Position numbers and translations under genes: made by a program. Shown here piece after piece: positions 14,771-22,738 of a DNA stretch of 23,198 bases; the first letter of the stretch is position 1, and each line of letters starts with the position of its first letter. The DNA comes from an uncultured Actinomyces sp. (GTDB lineage Bacteria > Actinomycetota > Actinomycetes > Actinomycetales > Actinomycetaceae). Below the pieces are notes generated by a model, which was given only the letters and a program-made list of their open reading frames with translations, was not told the DNA's origin and ran no database searches. Location of the stretch: positions 1-23,198 of the forward strand of contig CALBAF010000439.1 of the NCBI GenBank assembly GCA_937926415.1, in the 5' to 3' direction.

Positions 14771-15976
14771 GTGCGAGATAATGACACGGTGAGTGAAATC
14801 AATCTTGGTATGCCCGAAGTCGCGGCGTCGCCGTTCCCGCGCAAGCAGACGCGTCGCATCATGGTGGGCGACGTCCCGGTGGGCGGTGGAGCTCGAGTCT
14901 CCGTCCAGTCCATGACGACGACGAAGACGCACGACATCGGTGCGACGCTCCAGCAGATCGCCGAGCTGACGGCCGCCGGCTGCGATATCGTTCGCGTCGC
15001 CTGCCCGACGGATAAGGATGCGGAGGCGCTGCCGATCATCGCCAAGCAGTCGCGTATCCCGGTGATCGCCGACATTCACTTCAAGCCGAAGTATGTTTTC
15101 CAGGCGATCGAGGCCGGCTGCGGCGCTGTGCGCGTGAACCCGGGCAACATCCGCAAGTTCGATGACCAGGTGAAGGACATCTGCAAGGCCGCCTCCGATC
15201 ACGGCGTGTCGCTGCGCATCGGCGTGAACGCAGGATCGCTCGATCCTCGACTGCTGAAGAAGTACGGCCGCGCCACGCCCGAGGCTCTCGTCGAGTCGGC
15301 GATCTGGGAAGCCTCGCTGTTCGAGGAGAACGACTTCCATGACTTCAAGATCTCGGTGAAGCACCACGACGTGCTCACCATGATCCAGGCCTACCGGATG
15401 CTCTCCGAGGCGGGGGACTGGCCCCTGCACCTCGGTGTCACCGAGGCTGGACCCGCCTTCCAGGGCACCATCAAGTCCGTGTCCGCTTTCTCTGTGCTCC
15501 TTGCCGAGGGCATCGGTGACACGATTCGCGTCTCGCTGTCCGCTCCTCCCGTTGAGGAGATCAAGGTGGGCACGAAGATGCTGGAGTTTATGGGGCTGCG
15601 TGAGAAGACCCTTGAGATCGTGTCGTGCCCCTCGTGCGGGCGCGCCCAGGTGGACGTGTGGACGCTCGCCGAGGACGTTACCGAGGGTCTGAAGGACCTG
15701 ACGGTGCCGCTGCGCGTAGCCGTGATGGGCTGCGTCGTGAACGGCCCGGGTGAGGCTCGCGAAGCCGACCTGGGTGTTGCCTCCGGCAACGGCAAGGGGC
15801 AGATCTTCATTCGCGGTGAGGTCGTCGAGACCGTTCCCGAGGACCAGATTGTTGAGACCCTCATTCGCCGAGCGAACGCTCTCGCTGAGGAACTCGGCCT
15901 CGAGCCGGGTTCCGGCAGCGTCGAGGTCGCCCCGGTTACCGCCCCGGACGTCAAGCTCCCGGGCATCGACTTCTGA
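14771..15976 (+). CDS. ispG: 4-hydroxy-3-methylbut-2-enyl diphosphate synthase
   Basis: A 401-residue IspG/GcpE, the iron-sulfur enzyme that converts MEcPP to HMBPP late in the MEP pathway. The TIM-barrel part starts [20 protein letters not shown]. It includes [30 protein letters not shown] and RVNPGNI. The Fe-S ligands are C286 and C289 (CPSCGR) and C321 ([11 protein letters not shown]), with E328 the likely fourth ligand. This is the short bacterial form. GTG at 14771 is preferred because GGAAGGAAGG lies at 14756-14765, giving 5-8 bases spacing. An upstream in-frame GTG at 14744 is inside a hairpin, and a GTG at 14789 is downstream. Pairing with dxr in one cluster puts two MEP steps under common control. 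Confidence 0.97.
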   Translation: MRDNDTVSEINLGMPEVAASPFPRKQTRRIMVGDVPVGGGARVSVQSMTTTKTHDIGATLQQIAELTAAGCDIVRVACPTDKDAEALPIIAKQSRIPVIADIHFKPKYVFQAIEAGCGAVRVNPGNIRKFDDQVKDICKAASDHGVSLRIGVNAGSLDPRLLKKYGRATPEALVESAIWEASLFEENDFHDFKISVKHHDVLTMIQAYRMLSEAGDWPLHLGVTEAGPAFQGTIKSVSAFSVLLAEGIGDTIRVSLSAPPVEEIKVGTKMLEFMGLREKTLEIVSCPSCGRAQVDVWTLAEDVTEGLKDLTVPLRVAVMGCVVNGPGEAREADLGVASGNGKGQIFIRGEVVETVPEDQIVETLIRRANALAEELGLEPGSGSVEVAPVTAPDVKLPGIDF

Positions 15977-15995
15977 GCTTTCCTAGGAGCATCAC

Positions 15996-16499
15996 ATGCG
16001 TATTCGTACCCTCGCCTGTCTGTCCCTTGTCGCCGGCGCGTGCGCCGTTGCGGCAACCGGTTTCCCCCGTCGCATTGGCCTGACGGCCTCCCAGGCGGAC
16101 GTGTCGCTCCCGGGCGACCTCATCCTGCCCGGCGCGAACGTCGTCGTCGACCGAGGCATCGCGATCGATGCGCCCGCGTCTGTCGTGTGGGACGTCCTCG
16201 GCCACGTGTTCGAGCCGGAGGACGAGTCCACGATCATCGATATCGAGGACGAGGACCACATCCTCATGCGCGTCGCGCCTCCGGCCGCCCCCGAAGGAGC
16301 CGAGGCCTCGGGCACGTGCGTGATCGCCCTGCTGCCGCTCTCGCCCTCGCGCACGCTGCTGCATATCCGTGAGCGCCACGAAGCGCAGGGACGCAACCGC
16401 GCGCTTGCGTGGGCGGGCGTTGCAGCCGAGTCGCTGTCCTCGCTGTCGATGCTGCGCGATCTGCGCGATGCATGTGTCGGCGGGCTCGTTGATGCCTGA
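15996..16499 (+). CDS. SRPBCC-like exported or membrane-anchored protein
   Basis: A 167-residue protein I can place only loosely. Residues 1-21 (MRIRTLACLSLVAGACAVAA) look like a signal peptide or anchor. AGAC is near a lipobox, but the -3 position is Ala, so a lipoprotein is doubtful. The segment LPGDLILPGANVVVDRGIAI then DAPASVVWDVLGH resembles the start of SRPBCC (START-like, polyketide-cyclase-type) domains, which bind hydrophobic ligands. The last third has TLLHIRERHE and a long C-terminal helix, also in keeping with that fold. It starts 19 bases after ispG with TAGGAG upstream, so it is probably cotranscribed with the MEP genes. Ligand and function are unknown. Confidence 0.7.
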   Translation: MRIRTLACLSLVAGACAVAATGFPRRIGLTASQADVSLPGDLILPGANVVVDRGIAIDAPASVVWDVLGHVFEPEDESTIIDIEDEDHILMRVAPPAAPEGAEASGTCVIALLPLSPSRTLLHIRERHEAQGRNRALAWAGVAAESLSSLSMLRDLRDACVGGLVDA

Positions 16500-16523
16500 T
16501 TAGTCTCGTTCCCACCGTTTCGG

Positions 16524-16580
16524 TTGGACATTACTCCCCGTTGGTGTTGTAGTATCGGCCTGTACGCAACGCCAACGGGG
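16524..16580 (+). promoter_or_regulatory. Promoter within a 15-bp-arm inverted repeat
   Basis: CCCCGTTGGTGTTGT (16536-16550) is complementary to GCAACGCCAACGGGG (16566-16580), with two G-U pairs and a 15-base centre. TAGTAT (16550-16555) begins at the edge of the centre and fits a -10. TGGACA (16525-16530) fits a -35 but at a long 19-bp spacing. Transcription would start near 16562, so the repeat covers roughly -26 to +19. It may be an operator, or a hairpin that ends transcription from the ispG side. Confidence 0.6.
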
Positions 16581-16606
16581 ATGTTGCATTGTCCGAAGGG
16601 GGACGC

Positions 16607-17023
16607 ATGGTCGCACACTCCACCGCCGTCATCGCACTGGTCGGTCTCGTCATCGCATCCGTGTGGGCGTGGGCGTGGCTCGGTTTCGGCGCGAGCGCCC
16701 GCCGTATGGCAGTGCGCCTGGAGATCGGCGGCGGTAGCGCGGCTGGTGAGATGTCTGCGCTCGTGTGGCCCCTCATGCCTTTCCTCTCCCTCCTGTGGTT
16801 CCTGACGGGTGACCTTGTGGCCCGTGAGGCCTCCGGTTTCGCTACGGCAGGCACCTGCCTGCTCATCGCGCTCGTTCTCGCCACGATGGTGGGCGTTGCC
16901 GTGCGCGCCCTGTACCTGGGTGGTCTTCCCGAGTGGGCCTACCCGGGCTGGATGGCTCGTCGCTACTACGCATCTCACCCGGGCGCGCGTGAGCGTGAGC
17001 TCGGTGCCCGCGCGGTCATCTGA
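16607..17023 (+). CDS. Small membrane protein, three helices, unknown function
   Basis: A 138-residue protein with no family I recognise. Three hydrophobic stretches are clear: about residues 6-28 (TAVIALVGLVIASVWAWAW), about 52-68 (LVWPLMPFLSLLWFLTG) and about 78-100 (ATAGTCLLIALVLATMVGV). A short positively charged loop (ARRMAVRLE) follows the first helix. The C-terminal tail has LPEWAYPGWMARRYY then a charged GARERELGAR end, likely cytoplasmic. ATG at 16607 has a GAAGGGGGA stretch just upstream; an in-frame TTG at 16589 is less likely. The gene has its own promoter inside an inverted repeat at 16536-16580, and proS starts 80 bases downstream. Family and role are open. Confidence 0.75.
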   Translation: MVAHSTAVIALVGLVIASVWAWAWLGFGASARRMAVRLEIGGGSAAGEMSALVWPLMPFLSLLWFLTGDLVAREASGFATAGTCLLIALVLATMVGVAVRALYLGGLPEWAYPGWMARRYYASHPGARERELGARAVI

Positions 17024-17091
17024 GAGTGTCGCTGACGCTTCCATGAGGGGCTACACGGCTGTGCCGGTGGCCCCAGGGCCTTCGCGTGCCG

Positions 17092-17103
17092 TACTCTTGG
17101 AGC
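17092..17103 (+). promoter_or_regulatory. Possible leaderless promoter for proS
   Basis: TACTCT (17092-17097) fits TANNNT and ends six bases before the proS ATG, the spacing that puts the transcript start on the A of ATG. The only Shine-Dalgarno-like bases (GGAG, 17099-17102) are one base from the ATG, too close to work. No clear -35 is seen. Confidence 0.45.
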
Positions 17104-18912
17104 ATGCTTCGAAATCTCTCGACTTTCTTCCTGCGAACCCTGCGTGAAGACCCGGCCGACGCCGAGGTTAACTCGCACAAGCTTCTGGTGCGTGCCGGCT
17201 ACATTCGCCGCACTGCGCCCGGCATCTACACGTGGCTGCCTCTCGGCCTGCGCACGCTGCGCAAGATCGAGGACATCGTCCGCGAGGAGATGGACGCGAT
17301 GGGCGCGCAGGAGGTGCACTTCCCGGGCCTGATCCCCGCCGAACCCTACAAGGCGACCAACCGCTGGGAGGAGTACGGCCCGACCCTGTTCAAGCTGAAC
17401 GATCGCAAGGGCGGCGACTACCTGCTGGCTCCCACGCACGAGGAGATGTTCACGCTCCTCGTCAAGGACATGTACTCCTCGTACAAGGACCTGCCCGCGA
17501 CCCTGTACCAGATCCAGACGAAGTACCGCGACGAGGCCCGCCCGCGCGCCGGTCTGATCCGTGGCCGCGAGTTCGTCATGAAGGACTCCTACTCCTTTGA
17601 CATCGACGACGAGGGCCTGAATGCCTCCTACCAGGCCGAGCGCGACACCTACGAGCGCATCTTCCAGCGCCTGGGCCTGCGCTACGTCATTGTCTCCGCG
17701 ATGAGCGGTGCGATGGGCGGCTCGCGCTCCGAGGAGTTCCTGCACCCCTCGCCGATCGGCGAGGACACCTTTGTGGCGTCCCCGGGTGGCTATGCCGCCA
17801 ACGCCGAGGCTGTGACCACCCCCGTGCCCGAGGCTCAGGATGCGTCCGGCGTGCCCGCGCCCCTCGAGGTTGCGACCCCCGACGCTCCGACGATCGAGTC
17901 GCTCGTTGACCTGCTCAACGAGCAGTACCCGCGCGAGGACCGCCCCTGGACCGCCGCGGACACGCTGAAGAACGTCGTCGTGACGCTGACGCACCCGGAT
18001 GGGGAGCGCGAGCTCCTCGTCGTGGGCGTGCCCGGCGACCGCGACGTCGACATGAAGCGCCTGGAGGCTGCCGTGGCCCCCGCCGAGGTCGACATGGCCT
18101 CGGATTCCGACTTCGAGCCGCACCCCGAGCTGGTGCGCGGCTACATCGGCCCCACGGTTCTCGGACCGAACTCGCCCAAGCGCGTCGTGGACGAGGAGGG
18201 CAACGCCTCCGGTTCCGTGCGCTACCTGGTGGACCCGCGCGTCGTCGAGGGTACCGCCTGGGTGACGGGCGCGAATGCCGAGCAGCGTCACGTCCTCAAC
18301 CTCGTCATGGGCCGCGACTTCACCGCCGACGGCACGATCGAGGCCGCCGAGGTTCGCGAAGGTGACCTGGCGCCCGACGGCTCGGGCCCCCTCCACCTGG
18401 AGCGCGGCATCGAGATCGGCCACATCTTCCAGCTGGGCCGTAAGTACGCCAAGGCCCTGGGCCTGACCGTCCTGGACGAGAACGGCAAGACCCAGGTCGT
18501 CACTATGGGCTCGTACGGCATCGGCGTCACCCGCGTGATGGCGGCGCTGGCCGAGGCCAACTGCGACGACAAGGGCCTGAGCTGGCCCGCGCAGATCGCC
18601 CCCTTCGATGTGCATGTCCTGGCTACCGGCAAGGGCGACGAGGTCTTCGAGACCGCTCAGTCGCTGGGCGAGCAGCTCGACGCCGCCGGCCTGGACGTCC
18701 TCGTGGACGACCGTCGCAAGGTCAGCGCGGGCGTGAAGTTCAAGGACTACGAGCTCGTGGGTGTTCCCTTCGGCCTGGTCGTCGGCCGTTCGCTGGCCGA
18801 CGGTGAGGTGGAGATCCGCGTGCGCGCCACGGGCGAGACCATCGTCGTGCCCGTCGAGGAAGCCGTCGCGCGCCTGCGCGAGATCCACGCCGCGGCCCTG
18901 AAGGGGGAGTGA
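17104..18912 (+). CDS. proS: Prolyl-tRNA synthetase, bacterial type
   Basis: A 602-residue class II aminoacyl-tRNA synthetase that charges tRNA-Pro. It starts [20 protein letters not shown] and [20 protein letters not shown]. Motif 1 ([18 protein letters not shown]) begins at P46. Motif 2 lies at about 135-166 ([20 protein letters not shown], then [12 protein letters not shown]). Motif 3 begins at M468 ([17 protein letters not shown]). Between motifs 2 and 3, about residues 225-400, is the inserted editing (YbaK-like) domain that hydrolyses Ala-tRNA-Pro, which marks the bacterial long form. The last about 110 residues form the anticodon-binding domain ([12 protein letters not shown]...VLVDDR). 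ATG at 17104 agrees with relatives. def starts one base after its stop, so they form an operon. Confidence 0.97.
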   Translation: MLRNLSTFFLRTLREDPADAEVNSHKLLVRAGYIRRTAPGIYTWLPLGLRTLRKIEDIVREEMDAMGAQEVHFPGLIPAEPYKATNRWEEYGPTLFKLNDRKGGDYLLAPTHEEMFTLLVKDMYSSYKDLPATLYQIQTKYRDEARPRAGLIRGREFVMKDSYSFDIDDEGLNASYQAERDTYERIFQRLGLRYVIVSAMSGAMGGSRSEEFLHPSPIGEDTFVASPGGYAANAEAVTTPVPEAQDASGVPAPLEVATPDAPTIESLVDLLNEQYPREDRPWTAADTLKNVVVTLTHPDGERELLVVGVPGDRDVDMKRLEAAVAPAEVDMASDSDFEPHPELVRGYIGPTVLGPNSPKRVVDEEGNASGSVRYLVDPRVVEGTAWVTGANAEQRHVLNLVMGRDFTADGTIEAAEVREGDLAPDGSGPLHLERGIEIGHIFQLGRKYAKALGLTVLDENGKTQVVTMGSYGIGVTRVMAALAEANCDDKGLSWPAQIAPFDVHVLATGKGDEVFETAQSLGEQLDAAGLDVLVDDRRKVSAGVKFKDYELVGVPFGLVVGRSLADGEVEIRVRATGETIVVPVEEAVARLREIHAAALKGE

Positions 18913-18913
18913 C

Positions 18914-19405
18914 ATGGCAATTCGTCCCATCCGCATCATCGGTGACCCGGTCCTGCGCACCGTGTGTGATCCCATCACGGAGATCACGCCCAACGTGAAG
19001 GCCCTCGTCGAGGACCTCCTCGAGGGCGTCGACATGGACGGCCGCGCCGGCCTGGCTGCAAACCAGATCGGCGTCAGTCTGCGCGCCTTCTCGTGGAACA
19101 TCGACGGCGACATCGGCTACGTGCTGAACCCCCGCATCGTCGCGCTGAGCGAGGACGAGTACCAGGACGGCGACGAGGGCTGCCTGTCGGTGCCCGAGCT
19201 GTGGTACCCGACCGAGCGCGCCTGGTATGCGCGCTGCGAGGGTACGGACCTGGATGGCAAGAAGGTTGTCGTCGAGGGTGAGGAGCTGATGGCACGCTGC
19301 ATCCAGCACGAGTGCGACCACCTCGACGGGCACATCTACATCGACCGTCTTGACCGCGCGACTCGCAAGAAGGCGCTGCGCGACATCCGCAACGCTGGCT
19401 TCTGA
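18914..19405 (+). CDS. def: Peptide deformylase
   Basis: A 163-residue peptide deformylase, the metalloenzyme that removes the N-formyl group from new proteins. All three motifs are intact: [12 protein letters not shown] (motif 1), DEGCLSVPE with metal ligand C90 (motif 2), and [10 protein letters not shown] with H132, catalytic E133 and H136 (motif 3). The short C-terminus and ELWYPTERA after motif 2 fit the actinobacterial type 1 form. The ATG is one base past the proS stop and is preceded by AAGGGGGAG inside proS, so it depends on the proS transcript. A perfect 14-bp hairpin closes the unit at 19430-19464. Confidence 0.97.
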   Translation: MAIRPIRIIGDPVLRTVCDPITEITPNVKALVEDLLEGVDMDGRAGLAANQIGVSLRAFSWNIDGDIGYVLNPRIVALSEDEYQDGDEGCLSVPELWYPTERAWYARCEGTDLDGKKVVVEGEELMARCIQHECDHLDGHIYIDRLDRATRKKALRDIRNAGF

Positions 19406-19412
19406 GCATTTG

Positions 19413-19464
19413 GCCTCGTAGAGGCGTGGACGCGCCGGGGAATGGAGTGCATTCCCCGGCGCGT
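19413..19464 (+). terminator. Perfect 14-bp hairpin after proS-def
   Basis: ACGCGCCGGGGAAT (19430-19443) pairs perfectly with ATTCCCCGGCGCGT (19451-19464) over the loop GGAGTGC. A small hairpin, GCCTC-GTA-GAGGC (19413-19425), precedes it. Only TT follows the main stem, so it lacks a proper T run. The perfect symmetry could also serve the opposite direction. Confidence 0.7.
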
Positions 19465-19469
19465 TCGAC

Positions 19470-19475
19470 TATCCT
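19470..19475 (+). promoter_or_regulatory. Possible -10 element for DUF3145 gene
   Basis: TATCCT fits TANNNT and lies five bases after the def terminator stem. Transcription would start near 19482, giving a leader of about 94 bases. No convincing -35 is present; that place falls on the terminator loop. The rest of the gap to 19575 shows no further clear element. Confidence 0.35.
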
Positions 19476-19575
19476 GTAACCACATCGTGTGCGCCGTCTC
19501 GGCGCAGATCATTGCGACTCACGGCAGTTTAGGGCGTAGGGGAAGACGATCCTGACAAAGCCAACAGGAGGAACA

Positions 19576-20079
19576 ATGAGAGGGTCATACACCCGCGGTG
19601 TACTTTTCGTGCACTCAACACCGCCTGCTCTGTGCCCGCACATCGAGTGGGCGCTGGGCACCGCGCTCGGCCAGGAGGTTCACCTCCAGTGGTCGGACCA
19701 GGAAGCGGCGCCGGGCATGGTTCGCTGCGAGTTCTCGTGGGTCGGGCCGATCGGCTCGGGCGCCCGTTTGGCGTCCGCTCTGCGCGGTTGGGAGCACCTG
19801 CGTTACGAGGTCACCGAAGAGGCTACGGCCTCGAGCGACGGCGGCCGCTGGTGCCACACGCCTTCTCTGGGCATCTTCCACTCGCAGATGGACACGATCG
19901 GAAACGTCGTTGTGCCCGAGGATCGTATTCGCGCCGCCCTTGAGTCCGCCACCACGTACGAAGAGCTGCGTGAGGGCCTCGACCTGGCTCTCGGCCAGGC
20001 CTGGGACGACGAGCTGGAATCCTTCCGCCACGCGGGCGCCGGAGCGCCCGTGCGCTGGCTCAACAACCGGGTCGGCTGA
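19576..20079 (+). CDS. DUF3145 family protein
   Basis: A 167-residue member of DUF3145, an actinobacterial family of unknown function. Recognised by GVLFVHSTPPALCPHIEWAL at the N-terminus, then ARLASALRGWEHLRYEVTEE, HTPSLGIFHSQMDTIGN, VPEDRIRAAL and a C-terminal QAWDDELESFRHAGAGAPVR plus WLNN. No signal peptide or membrane helix is seen. The ATG follows AGGAGG at ideal spacing, the best ribosome binding site in this part of the window. The stop overlaps the start of an acyl-carrier-like gene (TGATG). In other Actinobacteria I recall DUF3145 near the fabD-fabH-acpP-fabF genes, so a link to fatty acid synthesis is plausible but inferred; those fab genes are not in this window. Confidence 0.92.
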   Translation: MRGSYTRGVLFVHSTPPALCPHIEWALGTALGQEVHLQWSDQEAAPGMVRCEFSWVGPIGSGARLASALRGWEHLRYEVTEEATASSDGGRWCHTPSLGIFHSQMDTIGNVVVPEDRIRAALESATTYEELREGLDLALGQAWDDELESFRHAGAGAPVRWLNNRVG

Positions 20080-20450
20080 TGGGTTCTATCGCCGACCTGC
20101 TGGGGGACCAGCTGCGTGCAGGCTTAGCGCAGTTGGTCGACTCCGAGTCCCAGGACGAGGCACCCGGGGCCGCCCCGGCCTCGTCCGAAAGTACGGTCGA
20201 GACCGCCCAGGATCGCGCGCGCGAGGCCGCGATGGAGGCCGTTCTCGACGAGGCCGAGCTCGATCCCGCCGATGCGCGCGGAGAGCTCACGTTGCGCGGC
20301 GATCTGGACCTGGACGACATCTCCCTCTACGCCGTCGTCGCACGCGTGGAGCGCGAGGCGAAGGTGACGCTCAGTGACGCTCAGGTGGAGCAGTGGGTGA
20401 CACTGTCGGATCTGCTTGACGCCGTTTCTGACGCCGCGTCCAATCACTAG
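20079..20450 (+). CDS. Acyl-carrier-protein-like protein
   Basis: A 123-residue protein whose second half resembles a four-helix acyl carrier domain. The segment GDLDLDDISLYAVVARVERE (75-94) plus KVTLSDAQVEQWVTLSDLLD looks like helix II onwards of ACP. Typical ACPs carry DSL, the Ser being the phosphopantetheine site. Here the order is D79-D80-I81-S82-L83, so the Ser is present but Asp is not directly before it. The N-terminal half (1-50) is acidic, Ala/Ser/Glu-rich and probably flexible. Its ATG shares a base with the DUF3145 stop, so the two are coupled. Whether it is pantetheinylated, or a structural relative only, cannot be told from sequence. Confidence 0.7.
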   Translation: MGSIADLLGDQLRAGLAQLVDSESQDEAPGAAPASSESTVETAQDRAREAAMEAVLDEAELDPADARGELTLRGDLDLDDISLYAVVARVEREAKVTLSDAQVEQWVTLSDLLDAVSDAASNH

Positions 20451-20512
20451 CGAAAGACCTTGTCAGCGGAGGTTCAACAACGCTTCCAATGTTCGTAAAG
20501 ACCCGGAATTTC

Positions 20513-20530
20513 GGGCCTACAGGGCCTACC
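20513..20530 (+). repeat. Two tandem 9-bp units before aspA
   Basis: GGGCCTACA (20513-20521) is followed at once by GGGCCTACC (20522-20530). The second unit includes the first part of TACCAT (20527-20532), which fits a -10 element 50 bases before aspA. A repeat at such a place could be a regulator site or chance. Confidence 0.4.
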
Positions 20531-20582
20531 ATGGAGGCGCAGCTGCCGGAATGGACCGGCCTGCGCACAGAGGGAAGGAACA

Positions 20583-21998
20583 ATGTTGACCCGTACCGAA
20601 GAAGATCTGCTCGGCACCCGCGAAGTACCCAAGGACGCGTACTGGGGCATCCATACCCTGCGCGCCATCGAGAACTATCAGATCTCGGGGCGCACGATCA
20701 ATGAAGCGCCCGAGCTGATCCGTGCTTTCGCGCAGGTGAAGAAGGCCTGCGCCATGGCGAATATGCAGCTCAAGGCTATGAAGCCGTCCAAGGCCGAGGC
20801 GATCATCGCAGCGTGCGACGAGATCATCGAGAACGGCCGCTGCATGGACCAGTTCCCCGTCGACCAGTTCCAGGGCGGCGCCGGCACCTCCGTCAACATG
20901 AACGCGAACGAGGTCATTGCAAACCTGGCCCTCGAGATCCTGGGGGAGGAGAAGGGCCGCTACGACATCATCAACCCCAATGATCACGTCAACCGCTCCC
21001 AGTCGACGAACGACGCCTACCCGACGGCTTTCCGCATCGCCCTGTGGCGCAAGGTGAATCGCCTGCGAAAGGCCATCGACGAGCTCGCCGACTCCTTCGA
21101 CGAGAAGGGCGCCGAGTTCCGCCACATCCTCACGATGGGCCGCACGCAGCTGCAGGACGCTGTCCCGATGTCCCTGGGTAGCGAGTTCTCCGCCTTCGCG
21201 CACACGCTCCGCGAGGAGGACGAACGCCTCGTCAACAACGCCGAGCTGCTCCTGGAGACCAACCTCGGCGCAACCGCCATCGGCACCGGCCTGAACACCC
21301 CGGACGGCTACCAGCAGGTCGTCGTGCGCCACCTGCGTCGCATCACGGGTGCGCGCGTCGTCGGCTCGCCGAACCTGCTCGAGGCCACGTCCGATACGGG
21401 CGCCTACGTGTCCATGCACGCTACGATCAAGCGCAGCGCCGTCAAGCTCTCCAAGATCTGCAACGACCTGCGTCTGCTGGCCTCCGGCCCCCGTGCCGGC
21501 CTCAATGAGATCAACCTGCCGAAGATGGCCGCGGGCTCCTCGATCATGCCCGCCAAGGTCAACCCCGTCATCCCCGAGGTCGTCAACCAGGTGTGCTTCA
21601 AGGTCATCGGCAACGACCACACCGTCACCATGGCGGCCGAGGCCGGTCAGCTCCAGCTTAACGTCATGGAGCCGGTCATCGCTCAGGCTCTCATCGAGTC
21701 CATCAACCTCCTCGTCAACGCCTGCGACACGCTGCGCGAGCGTTGCATCACCGGCATCACGGCTAACGAAGAGGTGTGCCGGGGCTACGTGGAGAACTCC
21801 ATCGGCATCGTCACCTACTTCAACGACGTGATTGGTCACCACCTGGGTGACGTCGTCGGCAAGCGCGCGGCGGCCGAGGGCAAGACAATCCGCGAAGTCA
21901 TTCACGACATGGAGCTCCTGTCGGAGGAAGAAGTCGAGCGCATCCTCTCGCCCGAGAACCTCGCGAACCCGAAGTACGCGGGCACCGAGGAAGACTGA
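20583..21998 (+). CDS. aspA: Aspartate ammonia-lyase (aspartase)
   Basis: A 471-residue member of the fumarase/aspartase superfamily, interconverting aspartate with fumarate and ammonia. Motifs are [55 protein letters not shown] and the signature loop [20 protein letters not shown] with S319/S320. The [20 protein letters not shown] form, in place of the fumarase MPGKVNPTQ type, and [11 protein letters not shown] favour aspartase. Length matches AspA. AGGGAAGG lies just before the ATG. TACCAT at 20527-20532 may be its -10. It is probably a single-gene unit, closed by the hairpin at 22017-22050. It may feed fumarate into anaerobic metabolism, which is inference. Confidence 0.93.
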   Translation: MLTRTEEDLLGTREVPKDAYWGIHTLRAIENYQISGRTINEAPELIRAFAQVKKACAMANMQLKAMKPSKAEAIIAACDEIIENGRCMDQFPVDQFQGGAGTSVNMNANEVIANLALEILGEEKGRYDIINPNDHVNRSQSTNDAYPTAFRIALWRKVNRLRKAIDELADSFDEKGAEFRHILTMGRTQLQDAVPMSLGSEFSAFAHTLREEDERLVNNAELLLETNLGATAIGTGLNTPDGYQQVVVRHLRRITGARVVGSPNLLEATSDTGAYVSMHATIKRSAVKLSKICNDLRLLASGPRAGLNEINLPKMAAGSSIMPAKVNPVIPEVVNQVCFKVIGNDHTVTMAAEAGQLQLNVMEPVIAQALIESINLLVNACDTLRERCITGITANEEVCRGYVENSIGIVTYFNDVIGHHLGDVVGKRAAAEGKTIREVIHDMELLSEEEVERILSPENLANPKYAGTEED

Positions 21999-22016
21999 GC
22001 GACTCTTTTCATAGAC

Positions 22017-22050
22017 GAGGCCGGGGACCCCGCGTGGGGCCCCGGCCTTC
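22017..22050 (+). terminator. Terminator hairpin after aspA (repeat copy 1)
   Basis: The left arm GAGGCCGGGG-A-CCCC (22017-22031) pairs with GGGGCCCCGGCCTTC (22036-22050), with one bulged A and loop GCGT. It lies between the convergent ends of aspA and the flavin-reductase-like gene and can serve both directions. It is largely the same sequence as the hairpin at 22700-22738. Confidence 0.85.
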
Positions 22051-22067
22051 GTTCTGGGCAGGCGTCG

Positions 22068-22637
22068 CTAGGGGAGCAGAGACTCTTTGAAGGAGCGCAC
22101 GAAAGTACCGAAACGCTCTACCCTGTCCGAGAAGTACCGGTAGATGCGCCTGCGTGCGTCGCCCACGTATTCGACGGTGCGCAGGTCCTCGTAGCGGAAG
22201 CGACCGCGATCATCGATCAGCGCGGAGTCGACCAGGCGCCCGGTGATTTCGCAGCGGAAGTGCGTGTAAGTGCCGTCGTCCGTGGCCTCCAGGACACGGC
22301 ACAGCAGGCTCATCTGGGAGCCGTCGAGCACGGGGATGCCGTCGTGATCGCTCGAAGCCACTTGCGCGTCGCGGAGCTTGTCACCGCCCGAGACTGTTCC
22401 GGCATACTCGAAGAGACCCATGGCCTCGGCGCCGAACAGATTGAGGGAGCACACGCCGGAGCGCTTGATCGCGCGGGCAGCGTGCGTGGTGGTGTCGCAG
22501 CCGATCATGACCATCTGCCCCAGCGAGTATGACGACGAACCCGTCGTGATGCCGACGCCGACGGCCTCGTCCGGGTAGGCCAGGATGTAGACGGGAAAGC
22601 CGTAGTAGAACTTCTCGGTTTCGTAGGGAACGTGCAT
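22068..22637 (-). CDS. Flavin reductase-like domain protein
   Basis: A 189-residue protein resembling the FMN-binding flavin reductase/flavoredoxin family. It begins MHVPYETEKFYYGFPVYILA, continues with SSYSLGQMVMIGCDTTTHAA, AIKRSGVCSLNLFGAEAM (the typical strand-helix region) and GIPVLDGSQMSLLCRVLEA, then THFRCEITGRL. Such proteins bind FMN and may reduce it with NAD(P)H or carry electrons. Substrate is unknown. ATG at 22637 is chosen. A longer frame from 22757 would run back through the aceE terminator and is low in family similarity. No Shine-Dalgarno is seen. GACAAT (22649-22644) ends six bases before the ATG, so a leaderless transcript is possible. It is isolated between two hairpins. 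Confidence 0.82.
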   Translation of the reverse strand: MHVPYETEKFYYGFPVYILAYPDEAVGVGITTGSSSYSLGQMVMIGCDTTTHAARAIKRSGVCSLNLFGAEAMGLFEYAGTVSGGDKLRDAQVASSDHDGIPVLDGSQMSLLCRVLEATDDGTYTHFRCEITGRLVDSALIDDRGRFRYEDLRTVEYVGDARRRIYRYFSDRVERFGTFVRSFKESLLP

Positions 22638-22699
22638 GAGTCTATTGTCTGCCGGATAGGGCGGGCAGGCAGCGCCGATCCCATTACTTGGCGCAAACG

Positions 22700-22738
22700 A
22701 CGAGGCCGGGGAACCCGCGTTGGGATCCCCGGCCTCGT
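22700..22738 (-). terminator. Terminator hairpin after aceE (repeat copy 2)
   Basis: CGAGGCCGGGG (22701-22711) pairs perfectly with CCCCGGCCTCG (22727-22737). CCC/GGG pairs continue toward a loop around GCGTT, and A22700-T22738 extends the stem outward. It is about 50 bases past the aceE stop on the minus strand and would end that transcript. It repeats the sequence of the aspA terminator. Confidence 0.85.

Noticed and set aside
13454..15430. A 658-codon minus-strand open frame opposite the M50 protease and ispG
   Set aside because: Arg/His-rich shadow translation running across two real genes and their intergenic hairpin.
16975..19113. A 712-codon open frame on the minus strand opposite proS and def
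   Set aside because: It mirrors two certain genes with intact motifs. Strong C/G third-base bias suppresses stop codons on the opposite strand, and the translation has no recognisable family and a low-complexity Gly/Val/Leu/Asp/His make-up.
20526..21905. A 459-codon minus-strand frame opposite aspA
   Set aside because: Shadow of aspartase; the forward product has the complete catalytic signature.
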